From Limnoperna fortunei (lineage: Eukaryota; Mollusca; Bivalvia; Mytilida; Modiolidae), in assembly GCA_944474755.1 (NCBI GenBank), contig OX104119.1, forward strand, positions 86,432,896 to 86,496,895: a stretch of 64,000 bases of DNA, read 5' to 3'. The position numbers and the translations under genes are program-made. Shown piece after piece: positions 13,318-26,726 of the stretch. Every line of letters begins with the position of its first letter. Positions within the stretch are counted from its first letter, which is position 1. The notes under the pieces were generated by a model, which saw only the letters and a program-made list of their open reading frames with translations, ran no database searches and was not told the origin of the DNA.

Positions 13318-16300
13318 TATCGAGAAGTGTCATAAAGGGGAAAATGTCCATGGGGCAGTTGTCTTTAGGGGTAAATAGTCCAGAGGCAGTTGTCATAAGG
13401 AGTAAATTGTCCATGGGGCAGTTGTCTAAAGGGGTAAATTGTCCTGAGGCAGTTGTCATTAGAGGTAAATTGTCTGGGGGCAGTTGTCATAAGGATTGTC
13501 ATGAGGTAGTTGTCACAAGGGATAAATTTTCCAGAGGCAGTTGTCATAAGGGGTAAATTATTTGGGGACAGTTGTCATAAGGAGTAAATTGTCAAGGGTC
13601 AGTTGTTATAAGGGGTAAATTGTGCAGAGGTAGTTGTCATAAGGGGTAAATTGTGCATGGGGCACTTGTCATAAGGGGTAAATTATTTGGGGGCTGTTGT
13701 CTTAAGGGGTAAATTGTCAAGGGTCAGTTGTCATAAGGAGTAAATTGTCTAGGGGCAGTTGTCATAAGGGGTAAATTGTCTAGGGTCAGTTGTCATAAGG
13801 AGTAAATTATTTGGGGGCAGTTGTCTTAAGGGGTAAATTGTCAAGGGTCAGTTGTCATAAGGAGTAAATTGTCTAGGGGCAGTTGTCATAAGGGGTAAAT
13901 TGTCTAGGTTCAGTTGTCATAAGGAGTAAATTGTCTAGGGGCAGTTGTCATAAGGGGTAAATTGTCAAGGATCAGTTGTCCTAAGGAGTAAATTGTCTAG
14001 GGGCAGTTGTCATAAGGGGTAAATTGTCAAGGGTCAGTTGTCATAAGGAGTAAATTGTCTAGGGGCAGTTGTCATAAGGGGTAAATTGTCCACGGGCAGT
14101 TGTCATAAGGGGTAAATTGTCTAGGGGCAGTTGTCATAAGAGGTAAATTGTCCACGGGCAGTTGTCATAAGGGGTAAATTGTCAAGGGTCAATTGTCATA
14201 AGGGGAAAATTGTCCACGGGCAGTTGTCGTAGGGGTAAATTGTCCAGAGGCAGTTGTCATAAGGGGTAAATTGTCAAGGGTCAGTTGTCATAAGAGGTAA
14301 ATTGTCAAGGGTCAGTTGTCATAAGGGGTAAATTGTCTAGGGGCAATTGTCATAAGTGTTAATTGTCCACGGGCAGTTGTCATAAGGGGTAAATTGTCTG
14401 GAGGCAGTTGTCATAAGGAGTAAATTGTCAAGGGTCAGTTGTCATAAGGGGTAAATTGTCTAGGGGCAGTTGTCATAAGGGGTAAATTGTCCATGGGCAG
14501 TTGTCATAAGGGGTAAATTGTCAAGGGTCAGTTGTCATAAGGGGCAAATTGTCCACAGGCAGTTGTCATAAGGGGTAAATTGTCAAGGGTCATTTCTTAT
14601 AAGGGGCAAATTGTCCAGAGGCAGTTCTCATAAGGAGTAAATTGTCAAGGGTCAGTTGTCATAAGGGGTAAATTGTCTAGGGGCAGTTGTCATAAGGGGT
14701 AAATCGTCCACGGGCAGTTGTCATAAGGGGTAAATTGTCAAGGGTCAGTTGTCATAAGGGGCAATTGTCCACAGGCAGTTGTCATAAGGGGTAAATTTTC
14801 AAGGGTCATTTCTTATAAGGGGCAAATTGTCCAGAGGCAGTTCTCATAAGGGGTAAATTGTCTAGGGGCAGTTGTCATAAGAGGTTAATTGTCTAGGGAA
14901 CAGTTGTCATAAGGGGGCAATTATCTGGGACAGTCGGCATAAGGAGTAAATTGTCTGGGGAACAGTTGTCATAAGGGGGCAATTGTCTTGGACAGTTGTC
15001 ATAAGGGGTAAATTGTCTGGGGGCAGTTGTCATAAGGGGTAAATTGTCTGTGGACAGTTCTCAAAGGGGCAATTGTCCATAGGGCAGTTTATATAAGGGT
15101 AAATTGTCAAGGATCAGTTGTCAAAAGGTAAATTGTCCATGGGAGAGTTGCCATAAAGGGTATATTGGCTACGGGCAGTTGTCAGTTGTCAAGGGGTAAA
15201 TTGTCAAGGGTCAGTTGTCATAAGGGGCAAATTGTCCACAGGCAGTTGTCATAAGGGGTAAATTGTCAAGGGTCATTTCTTATAAGGGGCAAATTGTCCA
15301 GAGGCAGTTCTCATAAGGAGTAAATTGTCAAGGGTCAGTTGTCATAAGGTGTAAATTGTCAAGGGTCAGTTGTCATAAGAGGTAAATTGTCTAGGGGCAG
15401 TTGTCATAAGGGGTAAATTGTCTGGGGAACAGTTGTCATAAGGGGTAAATTGTCAGGGGTCAGTTGGCATAAGAGGTAAATTGTCTAGGGGCAGTTGTCA
15501 TAAGGGGTAAATTGTCTGGGGAACAGTTGTCATAAGGGGTAAATTGTCAGGGGCAGTTGTCGTAAGGGGTAAATTGTCAAGGGGCAGTTGTTAAAAGGGG
15601 TAAATTGTCAGGGGTCAGTTGTCATAACAGGTAAATTGTCTAGGGGCAGTTGTCATAAGGGGTAAATTGTCTGGGGAACAGTTGTCATAAGGGGTAAATT
15701 GTCAGGGGTCAGTTGTCATAAGTGGTAAAATGTCCAGGGACAGTTGTCATAAGAGGTAAATTGTCAGGGGTCAGTTGTCATAAGGGGTAATTGTCAAGGG
15801 TCAGTTGTTATAAGGGGTAAATTGTGCAGAGGTAGTTGTCATAAGGGGTAAATTGTGCATGGGGCACTTGTCATAAGGGGTAAATTATTTGGGGGCAGTT
15901 GTCTTAAGGGGTAAATTGTCAAGGGTCAGTTGTCATAAGGAGTAAATTGTCTAGGGGCAGTTGTCATAAGGGGTAAATTGTCAAGGATCAGTTGTCATAA
16001 GGAGTAAATTGTCTAGGGGCAGTTGTCACAAGGGGTAAATTGTCAAGGGTCAGTTGTCATAAGGAGTAAATTGTCTAGGGGCAGTTGTCAAAAGGGGTAA
16101 ATTGTCCACGGGCAGTTGTCATAAAGGGTAAATTGTCTAGGGGCAGTTGTCATAAGAGGTAAATTGTCCACGGGCAGTTGTCATAAGGGGTAAATTGTCA
16201 AGGGTCAATTGTCATAAGGGGAAAATTGTCCACGGGCAGTTGTCGTAGGGGTAAATTGTCAAGGGTCTTTTCTTATAAGGGGTAAATTGTCCAGAGGCAG

Positions 16301-17902
16301 TTCTCATAAGGGGTAAATTGTCAAGGGTCAGTTGTCATAAGAGGTAAATTGTCAAGGGTCAGTTGTCATAAGGGGTAAATTGTCTAGGGGCAATTGTCAT
16401 AAGTGTTAATTGTCCACGGGCAGTTGTCATAAGGGGTAAATTGTCTGGGGGCAGTTGTCATAAGGAGTAAATTGTCAAGAGTCAGTTGTCATAAGGAGTA
16501 AATTGTCTAGGGGCAGTTGTCATAAGGGGTAAATTGTCAAGGATCAGTTGTCATAAGGAGTAAAATGTCTAGGGGCAGTTGTCAAAAGGGGTAAATTGTC
16601 TAGGGGCAATTGTCATAAGTGTTAATTGTCCACGGGCAGTTGTCATAAGGGGTAAATTGTCTGGGGGCAGTTGTCATAAGGAGTAAATTGTCAAGAGTCA
16701 GTTGTCATAAGGGGTAAATTGTCTAGGGGCACTTGTCATAAGGGGTAAATTGTCTAGGGGCACTTGTCATAAGGGGTAAATTGTCTAGGGGCACTTGTCA
16801 TAAGGGGTAAATTATTTGGGGGCAGTTGTCTTAAGGGGTAAATTGTCAAAGGTCAGTTGTCATAAGGAGTAAATTGTCTAGGGGCAGTTGTCATAAGGGG
16901 TAAATTGTCTAGGGTCAGTTGTCATAAGGAGTAAATTATTTGGGGGCAGTTGTCTTAAGGGGTAAATTGTCAAGGGTCAGTTGTCATAAGGAGTAAATTG
17001 TCTAGGGGCAGTTGTCATAAGGGGTAAATTGTCTAGGTTCAGTTGTCATAAGGAGTAAATTGTCTAGGGGCAGTTGTCATAAGGGGTAAATTGTCAAGGA
17101 TCAGTTGTCATAAGGAGTAAATTGTCTAGGGGCAGTTGTCATAAGGGGTAAATTGTCAAGGGTCAGTTGTCATAAGGAGTAAATTGTCTAGGGGCAGTTG
17201 TCTTAAGGGGTAAATTGTCCACGGGCAGTTGTCATAAGGGGTAAATTGTCTAGGGGCAGTTGTCATAAGAGGTAAATTGTCCATGGGCAGTTGTCATAAG
17301 GGGTAAATTGTCAAGGGTCAATTGTCATAAGGGGAAAATTGTCCACGGGCAGTTGTCGTAGGGGTAAATTGTCAAGGGTCTTTTCTTATAAGGGGTAAAT
17401 TGTCCAGAGGCAGTTCTCATAAGGGGTAAATTGTCAAGGGTCAGTTGTCATAAGAGGTAAATTGTCAAGGGTCAGTTGTCATAAGGGGTAAATTGTCTAG
17501 GGGCAATTGTCATAAGTGTTAATTGTCCACGGGCAGTTGTCATAAGGGGTAAATTGTCTGGGGGCAGTTGTCATGAGGAGGCAATTGTCTGTAGGGGAGT
17601 TGTCATAAGGGGCAATTGCCCAAGGACAGTTTTCATAAGGGGCAATTGTCTGAGGGGGCAGTGTCATCAGGGGGCAATTGTCTATGGATGAATTGTCTTT
17701 GGGGGCAATTGTCCAATTGGGAGTTGTCATATGGGGTAAATTGGGGGGGGGGGGGGTTTGTGTTGGGGCAGTTGTCATAAGGGGGCAATTATCCAGGGGG
17801 TCAGTTGTCATAGGGCAGCTGTCATAAGGGGGCAATTGTCCATGTGTGAATTGTCATAGGGGGCAATTGTCCATGGGGGAGTTGTCATAAGGGGTTACAT
17901 TG
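13318..17902. repeat. Higher-order unit A (4585 bp) of the 31-bp satellite
   Basis: One full period between successive TATCGAGAAGTG landmarks. It contains the whole series of monomer variants, including a block rich in CTGGGGAACAGTTG near 15420-15690 and the G tract at 17743-17756. Confidence 0.85.
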
Positions 17903-20900
17903 TATCGAGAAGTGTCATAAAGGGGAAAATGTCCATGGGGCAGTTGTCTTTAGGGGTAAATAGTCCAGAGGCAGTTGTCATAAGGAGTAAATTGTCCATG
18001 GGGCAGTTGTCTAAAGGGGTAAATTGTCCTGAGGCAGTTGTCATTAGAGGTAAATTGTCTGGGGGCAGTTGTCATAAGGATTGTCATGAGGTAGTTGTCA
18101 CAAGGGATAAATTTTCCAGAGGCAGTTGTCATAAGGGGTAAATTATTTGGGGACAGTTGTCATAAGGAGTAAATTGTCAAGGGTCAGTTGTTATAAGGGG
18201 TAAATTGTGCAGAGGTAGTTGTCATAAGGGGTAAATTGTGCATGGGGCACTTGTCATAAGGGGTAAATTATTTGGGGGCTGTTGTCTTAAGGGGTAAATT
18301 GTCAAGGGTCAGTTGTCATAAGGAGTAAATTGTCTAGGGGCAGTTGTCATAAGGGGTAAATTGTCTAGGGTCAGTTGTCATAAGGAGTAAATTATTTGGG
18401 GGCAGTTGTCTTAAGGGGTAAATTGTCAAGGGTCAGTTGTCATAAGGAGTAAATTGTCTAGGGGCAGTTGTCATAAGGGGTAAATTGTCTAGGTTCAGTT
18501 GTCATAAGGAGTAAATTGTCTAGGGGCAGTTGTCATAAGGGGTAAATTGTCAAGGATCAGTTGTCCTAAGGAGTAAATTGTCTAGGGGCAGTTGTCATAA
18601 GGGGTAAATTGTCAAGGGTCAGTTGTCATAAGGAGTAAATTGTCTAGGGGCAGTTGTCATAAGGGGTAAATTGTCCACGGGCAGTTGTCATAAGGGGTAA
18701 ATTGTCTAGGGGCAGTTGTCATAAGAGGTAAATTGTCCACGGGCAGTTGTCATAAGGGGTAAATTGTCAAGGGTCAATTGTCATAAGGGGAAAATTGTCC
18801 ACGGGCAGTTGTCGTAGGGGTAAATTGTCCAGAGGCAGTTCTCATAAGGGGTAAATTGTCAAGGGTCAGTTGTCATAAGAGGTAAATTGTCAAGGGTCAG
18901 TTGTCATAAGGGGTAAATTGTCTAGGGGCAATTGTCATAAGTGTTAATTGTCCACGGGCAGTTGTCATAAGGGGTAAATTGTCTGGGGGCAGTTGTCATA
19001 AGGGGTAAATTGTCAAGGGTCAGTTGTCATAAGGGGTAAATTGTCTAGGGGCAGTTGTCATAAGGGGTAAATTGTCCATGGGCAGTTGTCATAAGGGGTA
19101 AATTGTCAAGGGTCATTTCTTATAAGGGGCAAATTGTCCACAGGCAGTTGTCATAAGGGGTAAATTGTCAAGGGTCATTTCTTATAAGGGGCAAATTGTC
19201 CAGAGGCAGTTCTCATAAGGAGTAAATTGTCAAGGGTCAGTTGTCATAAGGGGTAAATTGTCTAGGGGCAGTTGTCATAAGGGGTAAATCGTCCACGGGC
19301 AGTTGTCATAAGGGGTAAATTGTCAAGGGTCAGTTGTCATAAGGGGCAATTGTCCACAGGCAGTTGTCATAAGGGGTAAATTTTCAAGGGTCATTTCTTA
19401 TAAGGGGCAAATTGTCCAGAGGCAGTTCTCATAAGGGGTAAATTGTCTAGGGGCAGTTGTCATAAGAGGTTAATTGTCTAGGGAACAGTTGTCATAAGGG
19501 GGCAATTATCTGGGACAGTCGGCATAAGGAGTAAATTGTCTGGGGAACAGTTGTCATAAGGGGGCAATTGTCTTGGACAGTTGTCATAAGGGGTAAATTG
19601 TCTGGGGGCAGTTGTCATAAGGGGTAAATTGTCTGTGGACAGTTCTCAAAGGGGCAATTGTCCATAGGGCAGTTTATATAAGGGTAAATTGTCAAGGATC
19701 AGTTGTCAAAAGGTAAATTGTCCATGGGAGAGTTGCCATAAAGGGTATATTGGCTACGGGCAGTTGTCAGTTGTCAAGGGGTAAATTGTCAAGGGTCAGT
19801 TGTCATAAGGGGCAAATTGTCCACAGGCAGTTGTCATAAGGGGTAAATTGTCAAGGGTCATTTCTTATAAGGGGCAAATTGTCCAGAGGCAGTTCTCATA
19901 AGGAGTAAATTGTCAAGGGTCAGTTGTCATAAGGGGTAAATTGTCAAGGGTCAGTTGTCATAAGAGGTAAATTGTCTAGGGGCAGTTGTCATAAGGGGTA
20001 AATTGTCTGGGGAACAGTTGTCATAAGGGGTAAATTGTCAGGGGTCAGTTGGCATAAGAGGTAAATTGTCTAGGGGCAGTTGTCATAAGGGGTAAATTGT
20101 CTGGGGAACAGTTGTCATAAGGGGTAAATTGTCAGGGGCAGTTGTCGTAAGGGGTAAATTGTCAAGGGGCAGTTGTTAAAAGGGGTAAATTGTCAGGGGT
20201 CAGTTGTCATAACAGGTAAATTGTCTAGGGGCAGTTGTCATAAGGGGTAAATTGTCTGGGGAACAGTTGTCATAAGGGGTAAATTGTCAGGGGTCAGTTG
20301 TCATAAGTGGTAAAATGTCCAGGGACAGTTGTCATAAGAGGTAAATTGTCAGGGGTCAGTTGTCATAAGGGGTAAATTGTCAAGGGTCAGTTGTTATAAG
20401 GGGTAAATTGTGCAGAGGTAGTTGTCATAAGGGGTAAATTGTGCATGGGGCACTTGTCATAAGGGGTAAATTATTTGGGGGCAGTTGTCTTAAGGGGTAA
20501 ATTGTCAAGGGTCAGTTGTCATAAGGAGTAAATTGTCTAGGGGCAGTTGTCATAAGGGGTAAATTGTCAAGGATCAGTTGTCATAAGGAGTAAATTGTCT
20601 AGGGGCAGTTGTCACAAGGGGTAAATTGTCAAGGGTCAGTTGTCATAAGGAGTAAATTGTCTAGGGGCAGTTGTCAAAAGGGGTAAATTGTCCACGGGCA
20701 GTTGTCATAAAGGGTAAATTGTCTAGGGGCAGTTGTCATAAGAGGTAAATTGTCCACGGGCAGTTGTCATAAGGGGTAAATTGTCAAGGGTCAATTGTCA
20801 TAAGGGGAAAATTGTCCACGGGCAGTTGTCGTAGGGGTAAATTGTCAAGGGTCTTTTCTTATAAGGGGTAAATTGTCCAGAGGCAGTTCTCATAAGGGGT

Positions 20901-22146
20901 AAATTGTCAAGGGTCAGTTGTCATAAGAGGTAAATTGTCAAGGGTCAGTTGTCATAAGGGGTAAATTGTCTAGGGGCAATTGTCATAAGTGTTAATTGTC
21001 CACGGGCAGTTGTCATAAGGGGTAAATTGTCTGGGGGCAGTTGTCATAAGGAGTAAATTGTCAAGAGTCAGTTGTCATAAGGAGTAAATTGTCTAGGGGC
21101 AGTTGTCATAAGGGGTAAATTGTCAAGGATCAGTTGTCATAAGGAGTAAATTGTCTAGGGGCAGTTGTCAAAAGGGGTAAATTGTCTAGGGGCAATTGTC
21201 ATAAGTGTTAATTGTCCACGGGCAGTTGTCATAAGGGGTAAATTGTCTGGGGGCAGTTGTCATAAGGAGTAAATTGTCAAGAGTCAGTTGTCATAAGGGG
21301 TAAATTGTCTAGGGGCACTTGTCATAAGGGGTAAATTGTCTAGGGGCACTTGTCATAAGGGGTAAATTGTCTAGGGGCACTTGTCATAAGGGGTAAATTA
21401 TTTGGGGGCAGTTGTCTTAAGGGGTAAATTGTCGAGGGTCAGTTGTCATAAGGAGTAAATTGTCTAGGGGCAGTTGTCATAAGGGGTAAATTGTCTAGGG
21501 TCAGTTGTCATAAGGAGTAAATTATTTGGGGGCAGTTGTCTTAAGGGGTAAATTGTCAAGGGTCAGTTGTCATAAGGAGTAAATTGTCTAGGGGCAGTTG
21601 TCGTAGGGGTAAATTGTCAAGGGTCTTTTCTTATAAGGGGTAAATTGTCCAGAGGCAGTTCTCATAAGGGGTAAATTGTCAAGGGTCAGTTGTCATAAGA
21701 GGTAAATTGTCAAGGGTCAGTTGTCATAAGGGGTAAATTGTCTAGGGGCAATTGTCATAAGTGTTAATTGTCCACGGGCAGTTGTCATAAGGGGTAAATT
21801 GTCTGGGGGCAGTTGTCATGAGGAGGCAATTGTCTGTAGGGGAGTTGTCATAAGGGGCAATTGCCCAAGGACAGTTTTCATAAGGGGCAATTGTCTGAGG
21901 GGGCAGTGTCATCAGGGGGCAATTGTCTATGGATGAATTGTCTTTGGGGGCAATTGTCCAATTGGGAGTTGTCATATGGGGTAAATTGGGGGGGGGGGGG
22001 TTTGTGTTGGGGCAGTTGTCATAAGGGGGCAATTATCCAGGGGGTCAGTTGTCATAGGGCAGCTGTCATAAGGGGGCAATTGTCCATGTGTGAATTGTCA
22101 TAGGGGGCAATTGTCCATGGGGGAGTTGTCATAAGGGGTTACATTG
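17903..22146. repeat. Higher-order unit B (4244 bp), missing 11 monomers
   Basis: The same landmark series as unit A but 341 bp shorter. The missing block lies near 21600, where GGGGCAGTTGTC runs straight into GTAGGGGTAAATTG; in unit A these two points are about 341 bp apart (near 17010 and 17350). Confidence 0.85.
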
Positions 22147-25100
22147 TATCGAGAAGTGTCATAAAGGGGAAAATGTCCATGGGGCAGTTGTCTTTAGGGG
22201 TAAATAGTCCAGAGGCAGTTGTCATAAGGAGTAAATTGTCCATGGGGCAGTTGTCTAAAGGGGTAAATTGTCCTGAGGCAGTTGTCATTAGAGGTAAATT
22301 GTCTGGGGGCAGTTGTCATAAGGATTGTCATGAGGTAGTTGTCACAAGGGATAAATTTTCCAGAGGCAGTTGTCATAAGGGGTAAATTATTTGGGGACAG
22401 TTGTCATAAGGAGTAAATTGTCAAGGGTCAGTTGTTATAAGGGGTAAATTGTGCAGAGGTAGTTGTCATAAGGGGTAAATTGTGCATGGGGCACTTGTCA
22501 TAAGGGGTAAATTATTTGGGGGCTGTTGTCTTAAGGGGTAAATTGTCAAGGGTCAGTTGTCATAAGGGGTAAATTGTCTAGGGGCAGTTGTCATAAGGGG
22601 TAAATTGTCTAGGGTCAGTTGTCATAAGGAGTAAATTATTTGGGGGCAGTTGTCTTAAGGGGTAAATTGTCAAGGGTCAGTTGTCATAAGGAGTAAATTG
22701 TCTAGGGGCAGTTGTCATAAGGGGTAAATTGTCTAGGTTCAGTTGTCATAAGGGGTAAATTGTCTAGGGGCAGTTGTCATAAGGGGTAAATTGTCAAGGA
22801 TCAGTTGTCCTAAGGAGTAAATTGTCTAGGGGCAGTTGTCATAAGGGGTAAATTGTCAAGGGTCAGTTGTCATAAGGAGTAAATTGTCTAGGGGCAGTTG
22901 TCATAAGGGGTAAATTGTCCACGGGCAGTTGTCATAAGGGGTAAATTGTCTAGGGGCAGTTGTCATAAGAGGTAAATTGTCCACGGGCAGTTGTCATAAG
23001 GGGTAAATTGTCAAGGGTCAATTGTCATAAGGGGAAAATTGTCCACGGGCAGTTGTCGTAGGGGTAAATTGTCCAGAGGCAGTTCTCATAAGGGGTAAAT
23101 TGTCAAGGGTCAGTTGTCATAAGAGGTAAATTGTCAAGGGTCAGTTGTCATAAGGGGTAAATTGTCTAGGGGCAATTGTCATAAGTGTTAATTGTCCACG
23201 GGCAGTTGTCATAAGGGGTAAATTGTCTGGAGGCAGTTGTCATAAGGAGTAAATTGTCAAGGGTCAGTTGTCATAAGGGGTAAATTGTCTAGGGGCAGTT
23301 GTCATAAGGGGTAAATTGTCCATGGGCAGTTGTCATAAGGGGTAAATTGTCAAGGGTCAGTTGTCATAAGGGGTAAATTGTCCACAGGCAGTTGTCATAA
23401 GGGGTAAATTGTCAAGGGTCATTTCTTATAAGGGGCAAATTGTCCAGAGGCAGTTCTCATAAGGAGTAAATTGTCAAGGGTCAGTTGTCATAAGGGGTAA
23501 ATTGTCTAGGGGCAGTTGTCATAAGGGGTAAATCGTCCACGGGCAGTTGTCATAAGGGGTAAATTGTCAAGGGTCAGTTGTCATAAGGGGCAATTGTCCA
23601 CAGGCAGTTGTCATAAGGGGTAAATTTTCAAGGGTCATTTCTTATAAGGGGCAAATTGTCCAGAGGCAGTTCTCATAAGGGGTAAATTGTCTAGGGGCAG
23701 TTGTCATAAGAGGTTAATTGTCTAGGGAACAGTTGTCATAAGGGGGCAATTATCTGGGACAGTCGGCATAAGGAGTAAATTGTCTGGGGAACAGTTGTCA
23801 TAAGGGGGCAATTGTCTTGGACAGTTGTCATAAGGGGTAAATTGTCTGGGGGCAGTTGTCATAAGGGGTAAATTGTCTGTGGACAGTTCTCAAAGGGGCA
23901 ATTGTCCATAGGGCAGTTTATATAAGGGTAAATTGTCAAGGATCAGTTGTCAAAAGGTAAATTGTCCATGGGAGAGTTGCCATAAAGGGTATATTGGCTA
24001 CGGGCAGTTGTCAGTTGTCAAGGGGTAAATTGTCAAGGGTCAGTTGTCATAAGGGGCAAATTGTCCACAGGCAGTTGTCATAAGGGGTAAATTGTCAAGG
24101 GTCATTTCTTATAAGGGGCAAATTGTCCAGAGGCAGTTCTCATAAGGAGTAAATTGTCAAGGGTCAGTTGTCATAAGGTGTAAATTGTCAAGGGTCAGTT
24201 GTCATAAGAGGTAAATTGTCTAGGGGCAGTTGTCATAAGGGGTAAATTGTCTGGGGAACAGTTGTCATAAGGGGTAAATTGTCAGGGGTCAGTTGGCATA
24301 AGAGGTAAATTGTCTAGGGGCAGTTGTCATAAGGGGTAAATTGTCTGGGGAACAGTTGTCATAAGGGGTAAATTGTCAGGGGCAGTTGTCGTAAGGGGTA
24401 AATTGTCAAGGGGCAGTTGTTAAAAGGGGTAAATTGTCAGGGGTCAGTTGTCATAACAGGTAAATTGTCTAGGGGCAGTTGTCATAAGGGGTAAATTGTC
24501 TGGGGAACAGTTGTCATAAGGGGTAAATTGTCAGGGGTCAGTTGTCATAAGTGGTAAAATGTCCAGGGACAGTTGTCATAAGGGGTAAATTGTCAGGGGT
24601 CAGTTGTCATAAGGGGTAAATTGTCAAGGGTCAGTTGTTATAAGGGGTAAATTGTGCAGAGGTAGTTGTCATAAGGGGTAAATTGTGCATGGGGCACTTG
24701 TCATAAGGGGTAAATTATTTGGGGGCAGTTGTCTTAAGGGGTAAATTGTCAAGGGTCAGTTGTCATAAGGAGTAAATTGTCTAGGGGCAGTTGTCATAAG
24801 GGGTAAATTGTCAAGGATCAGTTGTCATAAGGAGTAAATTGTCTAGGGGCAGTTGTCATAAGGGGTAAATTGTCAAGGGTCAGTTGTCATAAGGGGTAAA
24901 TTGTCTAGGGGCAGTTGTCATAAGGGGTAAATTGTCCACGGGCAGTTGTCATAAAGGGTAAATTGTCTAGGGGCAGTTGTCATAAGAGGTAAATTGTCCA
25001 CGGGCAGTTGTCATAAGGGGTAAATTGTCAAGGGTCAATTGTCATAAGGGGAAAATTGTCCACGGGCAGTTGTCGTAGGGGTAAATTGTCAAGGGTCTTT

Positions 25101-26726
25101 TCTTATAAGGGGTAAATTGTCCAGAGGCAGTTCTCATAAGGGGTAAATTGTCAAGGGTCAGTTGTCATAAGAGGTAAATTGTCAAGGGTCAGTTGTCATA
25201 AGGGGTAAATTGTCTAGGGGCAATTGTCATAAGTGTTAATTGTCCACGGGCAGTTGTCATAAGGGGTAAATTGTCTGGGGGCAGTTGTCATAAGGAGTAA
25301 ATTGTCAAGAGTCAGTTGTCATAAGGAGTAAATTGTCTAGGGGCAGTTGTCATAAGGGGTAAATTGTCAAGGATCAGTTGTCATAAGGAGTAAATTGTCT
25401 AGGGGCAGTTGTCAAAAGGGGTAAATTGTCTAGGGGCAATTGTCATAAGTGTTAATTGTCCACGGGCAGTTGTCATAAGGGGTAAATTGTCTGGGGGCAG
25501 TTGTCATAAGGAGTAAATTGTCAAGAGTCAGTTGTCATAAGGGGTAAATTGTCTAGGGGCACTTGTCATAAGGGGTAAATTGTCTAGGGGCACTTGTCAT
25601 AAGGGGTAAATTGTCTAGGGGCACTTGTCATAAGGGGTAAATTATTTGGGGGCAGTTGTCTTAAGGGGTAAATTGTCGAGGGTCAGTTGTCATAAGGAGT
25701 AAATTGTCTAGGGGCAGTTGTCATAAGGGGTAAATTGTCTAGGGTCAGTTGTCATAAGGAGTAAATTATTTGGGGGCAGTTGTCTTAAGGGGTAAATTGT
25801 CAAGGGTCAGTTGTCATAAGGAGTAAATTGTCTAGGGGCAGTTGTCATAAGGGGTAAATTGTCTAGGTTCAGTTGTCATAAGGAGTAAATTGTCTAGGGG
25901 CAGTTGTCATAAGGGGTAAATTGTCAAGGATCAGTTGTCATAAGGAGTAAATTGTCTAGGGGCAGTTGTCATAAGGGGTAAATTGTCAAGGGTAGTTGTC
26001 ATAAGGAGTAAATTGTCTAGGGGCAGTTGTCTTAAGGGGTAAATTGTCCACGGGCAGTTGTCATAAGGGGTAAATTGTCTAGGGGCAGTTGTCATAAGAG
26101 GTAAATTGTCCACGGGCAGTTGTCATAAGGGGTAAATTGTCAAGGGTCAATTGTCATAAGGGGAAAATTGTCCACGTGCAGTTGTCGTAGGGGTAAATTG
26201 TCAAGGGTCTTTTCTTATAAGGGGTAAATTGTCCAGAGGCAGTTCTCATAAGGGGTAAATTGTCAAGGGTCAGTTGTCATAAGAGGTAAATTGTCAAGGG
26301 TCAGTTGTCATAAGGGGTAAATTGTCTAGGGGCAATTGTCATAAGTGTTAATTGTCCACGGGCAGTTGTCATAAGGGGTAAATTGTCTGGGGGCAGTTGT
26401 CATGAGGAGGCAATTGTCTGTAGGGGAGTTGTCATAAGGGGCAATTGCCCAAGGACAGTTTTCATAAGGGGCAATTGTCTGAGGGGGCAGTGTCATCAGG
26501 GGGCAATTGTCTATGGATGAATTGTCTTTGGGGCAATTGTCCAATTGGGAGTTGTCATATGGGGTAAATTGGGGGGGGGGGTTGTGTTGGGGCAGTTGTC
26601 ATAAGGGGGCAATTATCCAGGGGGTCAGTTGTCATAGGGCAGCTGTCATAAGGGGGCAATTGTCCATGTGTGAATTGTCATAGGGGGCAATTGTCCATGG
26701 GGGAGTTGTCATAAGGGGTTACATTG
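22147..26726. repeat. Higher-order unit C (4580 bp)
   Basis: A full-length period with the 11 monomers missing from unit B present again. It differs from unit A mainly by point changes and short indels. Confidence 0.85.
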
